From Thalassomonas haliotis (GTDB lineage: Bacteria > Pseudomonadota > Gammaproteobacteria > Enterobacterales > Alteromonadaceae), in contig NZ_CP059693.1 in the NCBI RefSeq assembly GCF_028657945.1, positions 3,410,001-3,474,000 of the forward strand: 64,000 nt of DNA, in the 5' to 3' direction. Numbering within the stretch: the stretch's first letter is position 1; each line of letters starts with the position of its first letter. Shown piece by piece: positions 53,781 through 62,185 of this stretch. A program made the translations under genes and the position numbers. The notes below the pieces were generated by a model that worked only from the letters and a program-made list of their open reading frames with translations, was not told the DNA's origin and did no database searches.

Positions 53781-56700
53781 CTATTGCTCCTCGTCGCCAT
53801 TTAAGATGCCGTCTAAGTCGTAATCCAACGCCGACTGCCAGCCCTTTCCCGGTACAGTACAAGTATAGGTAAGATTATTACCTGCTATTTTAGCCAGCGT
53901 ACTCAATTGCGCAGAAGTCAGCTTTTCTTCTGCTGCGCTATCACTGCGATATTCCCGACTTAGTGGCTCGTAAAAATATCCACGCTGGTAACCATCAATA
54001 TTGCCAAGAGCGATCAAGTCACATTCGGTTACTGTGCCCCCCAAAATTTTCGAGGTAAAAGGTATTTGTGCCCTTTGCTCAAATAAGGCGACACGTTGCT
54101 CTACCGCTTCACCGGCATGCCGGTTCAAAGTGATTTGCTGGCCGACAATGGGTGCCAGATCGTTATCAAATTCCATCATATAATCAACCAAGCCCTGCCG
54201 GGTATTTTCATCCGGAATACCTATGGCGCCGACATTAAAGTGACAGCCATACCTTTCATCCAAACCTTGGGGGCAAGGAGCTTCACCATTGTCGAACACT
54301 GCACCTTTTAAGAAGTTCACTAACTGGTCGGTTGCGCCATCATGTAAAAAGCCGAAACCTCTGATTTGATCCCCCTGATGCGCTTTGGTATGCGACGGCA
54401 GAAAACCTGGTCTGTCAGGTAATCCAAACATGCCGACACGGGTATATAAATTGCGAAGTTGCGGTACTTTCAATATCTGGATTTCGCCGCCGTGGGCAAT
54501 TTCGCCCCGGGTGCCGTAAAAACCCTGTTCATGATCAACGCCGTGACAGCCCTGACAATTAACGCCATCGGCACTATCGCCGTTTAGTGGCGTATCCTCG
54601 GCGCTGCCATCTGCCCGGCGGGCGCCATGGAAAAAGTCAGCGCCTGTCTGTGCTGATACCGAAAGGCTATTATCCAGGCTCCTGATAGGGTTTGGCGGTA
54701 GTGCGACACGTAACATAAAGTCGGCAAATTTATCTATGTCTTGTTCAAGTGAGACTACATCCGGAGATTTGTCAGCGGCATTCACCGATGCCGGTAGTGC
54801 TATATCCATACCCAGCAGCCCTTCAAAGGCGACAATAAAGTTTTTAAACGATGTTTTTTCATCTAGTGCTTTTTCAGCTAAGGTTTGCCCGTTTTCTTCA
54901 CCAAAATAACCAACAGAGCGATCACCGCGCCAGTGCATATGTCCGTGATTATGCATGCCCCGTAAGGTTTGCGTGCCCATAGGTCCTTTCATTGAAGCAA
55001 ATGTGCGCCTGTCGCCGTCACCGTTGATAATGTCGAGCAATTGGCAGCTTTCATCTTCCGGTCCCACCAGTAAGCAGCCCAATTCCGTGAGGTGCTCGGT
55101 TGGAAAGGCTTGCGGGTTTTTACCATTAGCCGCATCGGGATTGCCCAGGTTCCAACTTAAATGGTCGGTATCGCCATAGATATGGCAACTGCCGCATGAT
55201 GACTCGCCGTTAGACGAAGAGCGGTTGGCGTCATAAAGCATAAACCTGCCCGCCATAAAATCTTCCGGCTCTAAAGTGTTCATTGGCACCCTTTGTTTCT
55301 CGCTGTGATCGGTCAAATCAATGCGAACCAAACTGTTATCAAAACGGGTAAAAACAAATAATGATTGGCTGGTTTCATCAAGCAATAATCCCGCCGGGCC
55401 GCCTGCAACCGGTACATAGTCTTTGCTCAATATGATAGGGTCGAATTCTTCATTTTCCCCATCCCAATAACTGTCCTGCTCTAATTGCCAGGTAGGTAAA
55501 ATAGCCACCTTATCAGAGCCGATCACGGCGCTATAAAGAGTTTGGCCATCGCCTGATACCGCCAGCTGGGTCGGAGTCGACAAGCTATGCTGCTTAACCC
55601 CGGTATTGCCTTTTAAATCACTATAATCAATATGTCGATTGAGGTGGCGCGGCTTAACCGTTTGCTTTTGCGGCGAAATCACAGTGATCCGGCTTTGGGC
55701 AATATTGCCCTGCAGTGTGGAACCGGCAAACTTTCCCTCTCCTTCAAAGCGGGTCGCGTTATTGGCATCGGTATTGGAAACATAAACAGCCCCTGATACC
55801 GGGTTTACCGCTAAATTAAATAAGGTGGTGCCAACGTGCGAAAAAGCATTTTTTTCCCTCAAGCTTTCGCTGTCTATGGCAAAAACGTCCAGATCCGGTA
55901 AGTGAAAACGCACACCGTTGGAGAAGTTTCTGCCTTTGCTATCTAACCATTGGCCGCTGATTTCATCATATTTCACGATCATGCTGGTCCAGGGCTGATA
56001 TTCCCCGTTTGCATTAATGCCCGGGGCAGTTCTTCCTCCCGGCAATTCCCCCTGCGCCAGCCCGTTCGGACTGGTGATGCCATCAAGCACCTGGCAGGGA
56101 TATGCGCCATATTCATCATCTTCAAAGCCATAACACATCACAGCTTCATGCACCGCGGTGGTTTGGTTGCCTGAATTTAGCACCCCCGCATAAACGGTTT
56201 TGTTGTCGGGAGAAACCGCAAGACCGCGCAGGGTATCGCCGAACATTGACAATATTTTTACCGGCTTGCCCCCTAAAGTGCCGCCCTGATCGTTTGCGTC
56301 AAATATCCACACATCCGCGCGTCCTTCACCCGGGCGGTGAAGCCTGGCATCCCCGGCCCCGTCAACATCCGCCAAAGCGGCATAGTTTCTGTGTTGCCCC
56401 CTGTGTGCCGTGGTAATAAAAGCTTTGTTATTGGCAAAGACGATATCTCTGGGTTCATCCCCCACCAGTAATGTACGTTCAACCACGGCAGGCTTTGCAG
56501 TCAGGTTTACCAGACTCACGGAATCGGAAAGATGATTGACAACCCAAGCCTTATTGTTAAACACCGCCACGGATACCGGTTCTAAACCAACGGCAACACT
56601 TTGTTGGTGGCTGACCGCCCCATCCTCACCGAGAGCGAATATTTCCAAACTATTGTTTGACGTATTAGCCACCAACAGACGTTTACCGTCCGCCGTTTTG

Positions 56701-56882
56701 GCTATTGGCCGAACCGGCGCCGACTCAAAGCCAATAAAACTTGCCGTTGGCTGTGCCAGCGAAGTTGTTAGCCCCTTGGTTTCAGGCGATTCAAGACCAG
56801 TCCGCCTTTGTTTCTCATCTGAACTGCTGCCACAGCCCGACAAGAATAAAAGAGAGGTTATCACCATTATGATTTCTTTCAT
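53781..56882 (-). CDS. Lipoprotein with beta-propeller and dihaem cytochrome c domains
   Basis: A 1033-residue lipoprotein (MVITSLLFLSGCGSS, lipidated cysteine at LSGC). Residues ~45-530 are YVTN/NHL-type beta-propeller blades (KRLLVANTSNNSLEIFAL; NKAWVVNHLSDSVSLVNL; AVYVSNTDANN; GQTLYSAVIGSDKVAIL). The C-terminal half has two c-type haem sites, C563-GSC-H567 and C776-QGC-H780, as in the MauG/dihaem peroxidase-like group, with a FGFLHDGATDQL segment near the second. The substrate is unknown; oxidation of a periplasmic compound is likely. It is divergent from a TetR gene and an operator precedes its start. Confidence 0.85.
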   Translation of the reverse strand: MKEIIMVITSLLFLSGCGSSSDEKQRRTGLESPETKGLTTSLAQPTASFIGFESAPVRPIAKTADGKRLLVANTSNNSLEIFALGEDGAVSHQQSVAVGLEPVSVAVFNNKAWVVNHLSDSVSLVNLTAKPAVVERTLLVGDEPRDIVFANNKAFITTAHRGQHRNYAALADVDGAGDARLHRPGEGRADVWIFDANDQGGTLGGKPVKILSMFGDTLRGLAVSPDNKTVYAGVLNSGNQTTAVHEAVMCYGFEDDEYGAYPCQVLDGITSPNGLAQGELPGGRTAPGINANGEYQPWTSMIVKYDEISGQWLDSKGRNFSNGVRFHLPDLDVFAIDSESLREKNAFSHVGTTLFNLAVNPVSGAVYVSNTDANNATRFEGEGKFAGSTLQGNIAQSRITVISPQKQTVKPRHLNRHIDYSDLKGNTGVKQHSLSTPTQLAVSGDGQTLYSAVIGSDKVAILPTWQLEQDSYWDGENEEFDPIILSKDYVPVAGGPAGLLLDETSQSLFVFTRFDNSLVRIDLTDHSEKQRVPMNTLEPEDFMAGRFMLYDANRSSSNGESSCGSCHIYGDTDHLSWNLGNPDAANGKNPQAFPTEHLTELGCLLVGPEDESCQLLDIINGDGDRRTFASMKGPMGTQTLRGMHNHGHMHWRGDRSVGYFGEENGQTLAEKALDEKTSFKNFIVAFEGLLGMDIALPASVNAADKSPDVVSLEQDIDKFADFMLRVALPPNPIRSLDNSLSVSAQTGADFFHGARRADGSAEDTPLNGDSADGVNCQGCHGVDHEQGFYGTRGEIAHGGEIQILKVPQLRNLYTRVGMFGLPDRPGFLPSHTKAHQGDQIRGFGFLHDGATDQLVNFLKGAVFDNGEAPCPQGLDERYGCHFNVGAIGIPDENTRQGLVDYMMEFDNDLAPIVGQQITLNRHAGEAVEQRVALFEQRAQIPFTSKILGGTVTECDLIALGNIDGYQRGYFYEPLSREYRSDSAAEEKLTSAQLSTLAKIAGNNLTYTCTVPGKGWQSALDYDLDGILNGDEEQ

Positions 56883-56926
56883 TTTCTATCCTTTTCGTTA
56901 AACACGATAAAATCAGCACATCACCA

Positions 56927-56991
56927 GATAAATTTTCATCCTGACAATTTAAACCATATACCAACTGCAAATAAATTGTCAACGTGACAAT
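56927..56991. promoter_or_regulatory. Divergent promoter region with two TetR-type operators
   Basis: At 56975-56991 ATTGTCA-ACG-TGACAAT is a perfect 7-3-7 palindrome. At 56927-56951 a related 25-bp element begins GATAAATTTTC and ends TGACAATTTA. Both lie between the divergent cytochrome and TetR genes, where a repressor would control both. The second element reappears at 57645-57669 with only three changes. Confidence 0.72.
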
Positions 56992-57040
56992 CATGAGGTT
57001 TTTGATATAGTGAAAAACCAATAAGTGAAGAGGTAAAATT

Positions 57041-57625
57041 ATGGCCAGACCCAGTATGGCACCGCAGCGCCGGGAAGAGATTCTCGACGCCCTGGAAAAA
57101 TGCATTTTAGCTAAAGGCATTCAGGCGACATCTTTAGAAAATATCGCCGACACCGCCGAAATGAAACGGACAATATTACGTCATTACATAGGCAACAGGG
57201 ACGACATTATTTGTGCGTTAAGCCAGCGCTGGACCGACAAATATTCGCAGCAATGGCAGGAAACCCTCACCTGGCTGCCGCAATCAAACAGGGCTGAAGC
57301 CCTGATAGACTGTCTGTTCGCCCCCCGTTCAAAAGAGTTGGTTAATAACACCATTATTGGTGAGGCCATTTTTTCTGAAGCAAAACGTCTGGCAGAAATC
57401 AAGTCTCACCAGCAACAAATTATGCAGGAATTTATCGGCCATTTAATCCGTGAATTTTCCAGTCAATATACCGATGCAGACAGTAAAACCATAGAGCTGG
57501 TTGCCCTGGGAATTTACTCTAACTACCTGATGAGTGAATCTTTATTGCCGTTAAATATGCTTGATGAAATGTACAAGCTAAAGCAGGCATCACAGCTGCT
57601 GCTCTCTTTACTAAGCAAAGAGTAG
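57041..57625 (+). CDS. TetR-family transcriptional regulator
   Basis: A 194-residue repressor. The N-terminal helix-turn-helix is seen in QRREEILDALEKCILAKGIQATSLENIADTAEMKRTILRHYIGNRDDII, with the TetR HYIGNRDD motif. The C-terminal ligand domain is variable and has no recognised ligand. ATG 57041 follows AGAGGT. It lies 158 bp from the divergent cytochrome gene and ahead of a small exported protein and a hydroxylase; palindromic operators sit before all three units, so it probably represses the whole set, itself included. Confidence 0.9.
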   Translation: MARPSMAPQRREEILDALEKCILAKGIQATSLENIADTAEMKRTILRHYIGNRDDIICALSQRWTDKYSQQWQETLTWLPQSNRAEALIDCLFAPRSKELVNNTIIGEAIFSEAKRLAEIKSHQQQIMQEFIGHLIREFSSQYTDADSKTIELVALGIYSNYLMSESLLPLNMLDEMYKLKQASQLLLSLLSKE

Positions 57626-57644
57626 ATAAAAACAAACCATCCAT

Positions 57645-57669
57645 GATAAATTTTCTTATTGACAATTTA
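57645..57669 (+). promoter_or_regulatory. Third TetR-type operator, upstream of the hydroxylase unit
   Basis: A 25-bp element from GATAAATTTTC to TGACAATTTA, 22 of 25 bases identical to 56927-56951. It contains a TTGACA (57659-57664) that may be a -35, with a weak TAACCT 16 bp later, so repressor binding would mask the promoter. Confidence 0.7.
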
Positions 57670-57719
57670 TTTGAAAAAGCTAACCTGTACACTCTTTCTT
57701 AGTGTTTAGGTTTTTAGTT

Positions 57720-58307
57720 ATGGGTTTAACAAATTCGATTTTTACTTCTTTTATCATCATCGCTGTTGTTTGGGCGGCGGCACTGTATCAACCTAAGATA
57801 GCCAATGCTTTCCCAAAAGAAGCTGAAACCATGACATCAGCTCACAGCGTAAAAACAACGCAAGTACAGCAAAAGAGCAAGGTGAGCACACAAACAGCTT
57901 TAAACTCAAACATGATGACGATCTCCGGGGTCAGCCAAACCTTGAAATTAGATGAAATTTCCGCCGTTTGGCAAAGATTTGATAACAACAAAGCACTGTA
58001 TGGCCGCCTTAAGGCCTTACCGGAAAAGATTTATGTCTATTACCGGGATTTTTCATCAAACTACCAGATGGCGAATGTCACCATAGGCTACGATCAGGAA
58101 ACACTCTCTGGTAGCAGCGACAGCGTTGCGGTCAATATGGCGCGCTACAACACGGTATTAGCGGAAAAACACCATAGCAAAGCGCAAGTATTAGCCGCCT
58201 GGCAAAACATCGACTATAGCAAGGCAGTAGACTCAGTACTTGAGGTGCATAGCCTTGATAAAACCAGCCAAATTGTTGCTACCACTATGCTAGTGTCATA
58301 CAAGTAG
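57720..58307 (+). CDS. Exported protein, possibly GyrI/effector-binding-like
   Basis: A 195-residue protein with an N-terminal hydrophobic segment (SIFTSFIIIAVVWAAALYQPK), a signal peptide or anchor. ATG 57720 is chosen; a GTG 18 bases earlier is possible. After a Thr/Gln-rich linker, residues ~75-195 alternate strands and helices (LDEISAVWQRFDNN, KIYVYYRDFSSNYQMANVTIGYD, VLAAWQNIDYSKAV), a pattern like GyrI/effector-binding domains, but the match is weak. It is followed after 5 bp by the hydroxylase gene and shares the TetR-type operator, so it may bind the hydroxylase substrate or product. Confidence 0.6.
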   Translation: MGLTNSIFTSFIIIAVVWAAALYQPKIANAFPKEAETMTSAHSVKTTQVQQKSKVSTQTALNSNMMTISGVSQTLKLDEISAVWQRFDNNKALYGRLKALPEKIYVYYRDFSSNYQMANVTIGYDQETLSGSSDSVAVNMARYNTVLAEKHHSKAQVLAAWQNIDYSKAVDSVLEVHSLDKTSQIVATTMLVSYK

Positions 58308-58312
58308 GGGAA

Positions 58313-59206
58313 ATGATGGAGATGTTAACGCAATTACTTTCACCCGAGTATGTTTGGGCCCTGGAAACCTGGATTGATGATTGGTTTCTGGTGATCGCCA
58401 TCGCTTTGTTCCTGGTTGAACTTGTCCGATACGCCATTAAAAAGCAGTTCAGCAAAAATTTATTCGGCGACAGCATCGCGAACTTTGTGACCTTGGGATT
58501 ATTCATCCTAATCGTTGCGGTGGTCGGCGCAACCTATGCCGGGATCTTTATTTATACCTATGACAACTTCAGGATCGCCGAGTTGCCGATAACGCCCTGG
58601 TCGATTTTATGTTGTATCGTGCTGGCCGACTTGGCCTATTATTGGGAACACCGTTTTTTACATAAAAACGGTTTTGGCTGGGCCACCCACACGGTCCACC
58701 ATAGTTCGCCGCATTTTAATATTTCCGTGGCCTATCGACATGGTCCTATGGACTGGTTCTTCCCGCTGTTTTTTCATTTGCCTCTGGCGATAATGGGATT
58801 TAACCCTTTTATTATCTTCCTGGCCGAAGTCGTAGTGCAGGTATATCAAACCTTGCTTCATACCGAGACCGTTAAAAAGCTGCCGCGTCCTATTGAAGCC
58901 ATTTTTAATACCCCTTCTCACCACAGGGTACACCATGCCACCAACAGACAATATCTGGATAAGAACTATGCGGGAATATTGATCATTTGGGACAAGATGT
59001 TCGGTACCTTTGCCGAAGAGAAGGAGAAAGTCACCTATGGCGTCTATCCCAGAATCAACAGCGTTAACCCTATGAAGGTTTTCTTTAGCGGTTACATTAA
59101 GTTAGCCCAAAAATTATGGCATGCTCCCAGTTGGTCCTACCGCTGGAAACTGTTGGTAAAATCTCCCAAGTGGGCATGGGAGCAGGAAAGGAGCACCTCT
59201 GCATAA
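58313..59206 (+). CDS. Sterol desaturase/fatty acid hydroxylase family protein
   Basis: A 297-residue integral membrane di-iron oxygenase. Its histidine clusters are HRFLH (in YYWEHRFLHKNGFGWATH), HTVHHSSPHFN and HHRVHHATN, the standard set for this superfamily. Spans occur at ~20-40, ~60-85, ~97-115 and ~140-165. Members hydroxylate or desaturate lipids, sterols or carotenoids; the substrate here is not evident. Co-transcribed with the exported protein upstream and probably controlled by the TetR protein. A terminator follows. Confidence 0.88.
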   Translation: MMEMLTQLLSPEYVWALETWIDDWFLVIAIALFLVELVRYAIKKQFSKNLFGDSIANFVTLGLFILIVAVVGATYAGIFIYTYDNFRIAELPITPWSILCCIVLADLAYYWEHRFLHKNGFGWATHTVHHSSPHFNISVAYRHGPMDWFFPLFFHLPLAIMGFNPFIIFLAEVVVQVYQTLLHTETVKKLPRPIEAIFNTPSHHRVHHATNRQYLDKNYAGILIIWDKMFGTFAEEKEKVTYGVYPRINSVNPMKVFFSGYIKLAQKLWHAPSWSYRWKLLVKSPKWAWEQERSTSA

Positions 59207-59225
59207 CAAACAGCAATTGAATGAG

Positions 59226-59257
59226 ACCCCGGTTAAGGGTAAACACCTTACCGGGGT
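59226..59257 (+). terminator. Terminator after the hydroxylase gene
   Basis: ACCCCGGT-TAAGG pairs with CCTT-ACCGGGGT (59226-59257, one bulge) around a seven-base loop, followed by AATTTTAT. It lies 20 bp after the stop. Confidence 0.8.
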
Positions 59258-59328
59258 AATTTTATAAGCACATTCCGAAATAATCACCCGGCATCAGCAA
59301 ATCTCCCATGCAGCGGCCCTCTTAGCCA

Positions 59329-60945
59329 TCAATGAACAAACTTACCGGCAAGCTTATTGGTATATTCCCCCTGCTCTATTGCCACCTGGCCGTTCACTAT
59401 CACATGTTCAATCCCTGATGAATATTTGTTCCAGTGAGAAAAATCAGCGTTGGCAGTCAGGTTTTGTGCATCAAAAACGATAATGTCCGCCTGATAACCT
59501 TGCGCCAATCTCCCCCTGTTTTCCAAACCGAGTATTTTAGCCGTCTGACTCGAACTCTTATTGATAAATTCTCCCAGGGTTAACAGCTCTTTTTTCACCA
59601 CATATTGCTGATATTTTTTCGGAAAACTGGCGTATTTTCGCGGATGGCCGTTAGTACCGTCCGACGAGGTAACCACCCAGGGCTGCACCATAAAGTTTTC
59701 AACATCTTGGGCCGACATATTAAATGACGCGACCCTGACATCTCCCTGCTGTACCAGGGCAATTGCCGCCGTTACCGCATCAGTACCGCGCCTTTTAGCA
59801 AGCTCGGCCAGGGTTAAACCAACCAGGGCCGGATCTTTAAAGGCGGTGATCAATAAAGCGCCGGGACCACCACGGCGGCGTATGTTTTCTTTTATTTCAC
59901 CGCGCAACTTTTCCGACAGCCTTGTATCGTTTAAGCGCTTAAAAAAAGCCTGCTGTGAATCCGCCATCGCCCATTTCGGCATTACCGCACTGTGCAACAT
60001 AGTGCCGGAGGCCAGCCAGGGATATTGGTCTGCGGAAATACTTAAACCGCTCGCCTGCGCCTGCTCTATTTTCTTGATCGCATCTTGGCTTTGCCCCCAG
60101 ACATCAACCCCGAGCGCTTTAATATGGGCCAAATGCAAATGAATATCGGCACTTTCGGCGATAAAAATCGCTTCATCCAGGGCGGCGGAGAAACCGATAT
60201 TAAAGGTGCTTTCATCCCGTAAATGGGTATCGTAAATCCCCTTATATTGGCTGGCGACTTTTGCCAGGGTCACCACTTCTTCGGTATTGGCAAAACTGCC
60301 CGGCACATAATAAAGGCCGGTGGATAAACCTAAGGCGCCTGCTTGCATGGCCTTATCCAGCAAGGCCGACATTTGTTTTAGCTCTTGCGCCGTGGCAAAA
60401 CGCGGCGCCCGTCCCATCACCTGTTCACGCACGCTGCCATGGCCAACTAAAAGCGCGACGTTAGTGCCGATACCATTTTCTTCCAGGGCTGTTGCCGTTT
60501 GGGCAATATCGACCGGGCCAGCACCATCGTTGCCGTTAACCACAGTGGTTACGCCCTGGGTGAGGTAATTCAGGTTATGATTTTTATCCTGACTGGATAA
60601 TTCTTCCAGGGTATGGGTATGGGGATCAATAAAACCCGGGCTGACAATTTTCCCCCGGGCGTTAATCACTTTGCCAGCGGTGATGACTTTACTGCCGCTT
60701 GGGTAGAGACCGCAGATCTTTTCACCGCAAACGGCAATATCCAATATTTGCTCGTCGGTGCCAATACCGGTATAAACCCGGCCTCCGGTGATCAATATAT
60801 CTGCACTTACCCTTTGCGGTGAAAGGTTTGTTTGATTATTTTCTGCTGTCTCAGAGAAAGCACAACCAGCCAAGGCCATAACCAGTATGGTAACAGCCAG
60901 TGAACCCCGTAAACCTGGAGAGCTTAGTTTCAATTTATTCATCAT
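59329..60945 (-). CDS. N-acyl-D-amino-acid deacylase (lipoprotein)
   Basis: A 538-residue amidohydrolase with a lipoprotein signal (LAVTILVMALAGCAF). The metal site motifs are visible: SPGFIDPHTHTLEE, a later HLAHIKALG, and SSDGTNGHP near the C terminus, all as in D-aminoacylase-type enzymes, which release free D-amino acids from N-acyl forms. Full length for the family. It is 4 bp downstream of an M14 carboxypeptidase gene and follows a TonB-dependent receptor gene on the same strand, suggesting uptake and breakdown of a modified peptide. Substrate is inferred. Confidence 0.87.
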   Translation of the reverse strand: MMNKLKLSSPGLRGSLAVTILVMALAGCAFSETAENNQTNLSPQRVSADILITGGRVYTGIGTDEQILDIAVCGEKICGLYPSGSKVITAGKVINARGKIVSPGFIDPHTHTLEELSSQDKNHNLNYLTQGVTTVVNGNDGAGPVDIAQTATALEENGIGTNVALLVGHGSVREQVMGRAPRFATAQELKQMSALLDKAMQAGALGLSTGLYYVPGSFANTEEVVTLAKVASQYKGIYDTHLRDESTFNIGFSAALDEAIFIAESADIHLHLAHIKALGVDVWGQSQDAIKKIEQAQASGLSISADQYPWLASGTMLHSAVMPKWAMADSQQAFFKRLNDTRLSEKLRGEIKENIRRRGGPGALLITAFKDPALVGLTLAELAKRRGTDAVTAAIALVQQGDVRVASFNMSAQDVENFMVQPWVVTSSDGTNGHPRKYASFPKKYQQYVVKKELLTLGEFINKSSSQTAKILGLENRGRLAQGYQADIIVFDAQNLTANADFSHWNKYSSGIEHVIVNGQVAIEQGEYTNKLAGKFVH

Positions 60946-60949
60946 CTGA

Positions 60950-62092
60950 TTAATCCTGACGCGGAGTCGCCAACATAGTGGTCATTAACGTATTAGCCGC
61001 TTTCACTGCCAGCTTATCGATAAAGCCCCGGTCGGTGTCATCGCCCATTTCATAGGTAATGGCATGCACCTGATACTTATCGGCAATATATTGTTTAAAA
61101 ACTCCTCGGTTGGGATTATTGCCCGGTTTCTGGATCACTTGAAAATCCGGATATTCCCCGGCGATAGCCTGCTGTAAGGCATCCAGCCAGAAATTGACCA
61201 ATTGCGGATTTTCAACACCATAATCATGCGGCATGCTGTAAAAAATATCTTTATGGGTAGAGTGGAAATCAACCGCCATGGCAATTTTTTGCTTATCTGC
61301 CACCAGGGTGGTTAAATAATCATTCACCGCAGAAGGCTCAGGTTGCTGGAAATTTTTCCAATCGCGGTTTAAATCTACGCCATTGGCATTATGACGCCAG
61401 TTACCAAGATAAACCCCGTCCGGGTTCAGGTTCGGTACCACCAGAATATTAAAGCGCTGCCTGAAACGTAAAGCCAATGGGCTAACGCCGAGCAAGGTTT
61501 CTGTGAACGGGAACATGGCCAGGGCACCGGTAAGCTCCGGAGGATGCTGTCTGCCTAAAACCACCAGCCACTCTTTACCCTTACCGGTCGCGGCAAGGCT
61601 ATAAATAGGACGTTCCTGCACCGAATGGCCAATGACCTTTTGCTCAACTATCTGGTGATCTGCCAGGTTTTTACCCCAGTGATAATAATCGGCATTGGAG
61701 ATGATCTCCTGCCCGGAAATCCAGGTCGCTTGGCTGCTGGCAGTCAGACTCAAACGCATTTTTCTGTTATCTAAAGTAAAAGACTGCTTTTGCCAGTGTT
61801 TGCCATCGCGGCTGATCTTGGGCTGATATCTATGTTTGCCGTCATTGACCTGCATCACAATGTTCACGGTTTGCGGCTGTGTAGCAATCACTTTAAAGCT
61901 ATACCAGGGGCTGTCGTTAATGGGCGTGTTTTCAGGGCTTAGGGTTAACAAAAAGGTATCCTGGCTCACCTGCTGGCATTGGGCCAGGCGGCCACCGGAG
62001 AAGTTAGTGTCAAATTCAACATTACTGAATTTGCAGGCATAGCCATAAGTGCTGATAACAAACAGCTGGCAGAAAATTAAAAATCGAAACAT
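60950..62092 (-). CDS. M14-family zinc carboxypeptidase
   Basis: A 380-residue exported protein. ATG 62092 with AGGTG upstream gives a signal peptide (MFRFLIFCQLFVISTYGYA); a start 84 bases earlier is less likely. The N-terminal ~140 residues form a beta-sandwich domain often found before M14_6-type catalytic domains. The zinc site is GRQHPPE (H and E ligands) and VDFHSTH (third ligand); VPNLNPDGVYLGNWRHNANGVDLNRDW is the family block, and a YEMGDDT segment near the end provides the catalytic glutamate. It cleaves C-terminal residues of peptides in the periplasm. Confidence 0.88.
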   Translation of the reverse strand: MFRFLIFCQLFVISTYGYACKFSNVEFDTNFSGGRLAQCQQVSQDTFLLTLSPENTPINDSPWYSFKVIATQPQTVNIVMQVNDGKHRYQPKISRDGKHWQKQSFTLDNRKMRLSLTASSQATWISGQEIISNADYYHWGKNLADHQIVEQKVIGHSVQERPIYSLAATGKGKEWLVVLGRQHPPELTGALAMFPFTETLLGVSPLALRFRQRFNILVVPNLNPDGVYLGNWRHNANGVDLNRDWKNFQQPEPSAVNDYLTTLVADKQKIAMAVDFHSTHKDIFYSMPHDYGVENPQLVNFWLDALQQAIAGEYPDFQVIQKPGNNPNRGVFKQYIADKYQVHAITYEMGDDTDRGFIDKLAVKAANTLMTTMLATPRQD

Positions 62093-62185
62093 TACACACC
62101 TGTTCTTTTTTCGAAAATACATAAAAGACTTGTTAAAAAAGACCCGCAATTGCGGGTCAATGAGTTGGGAAATCATTCACGCTTA

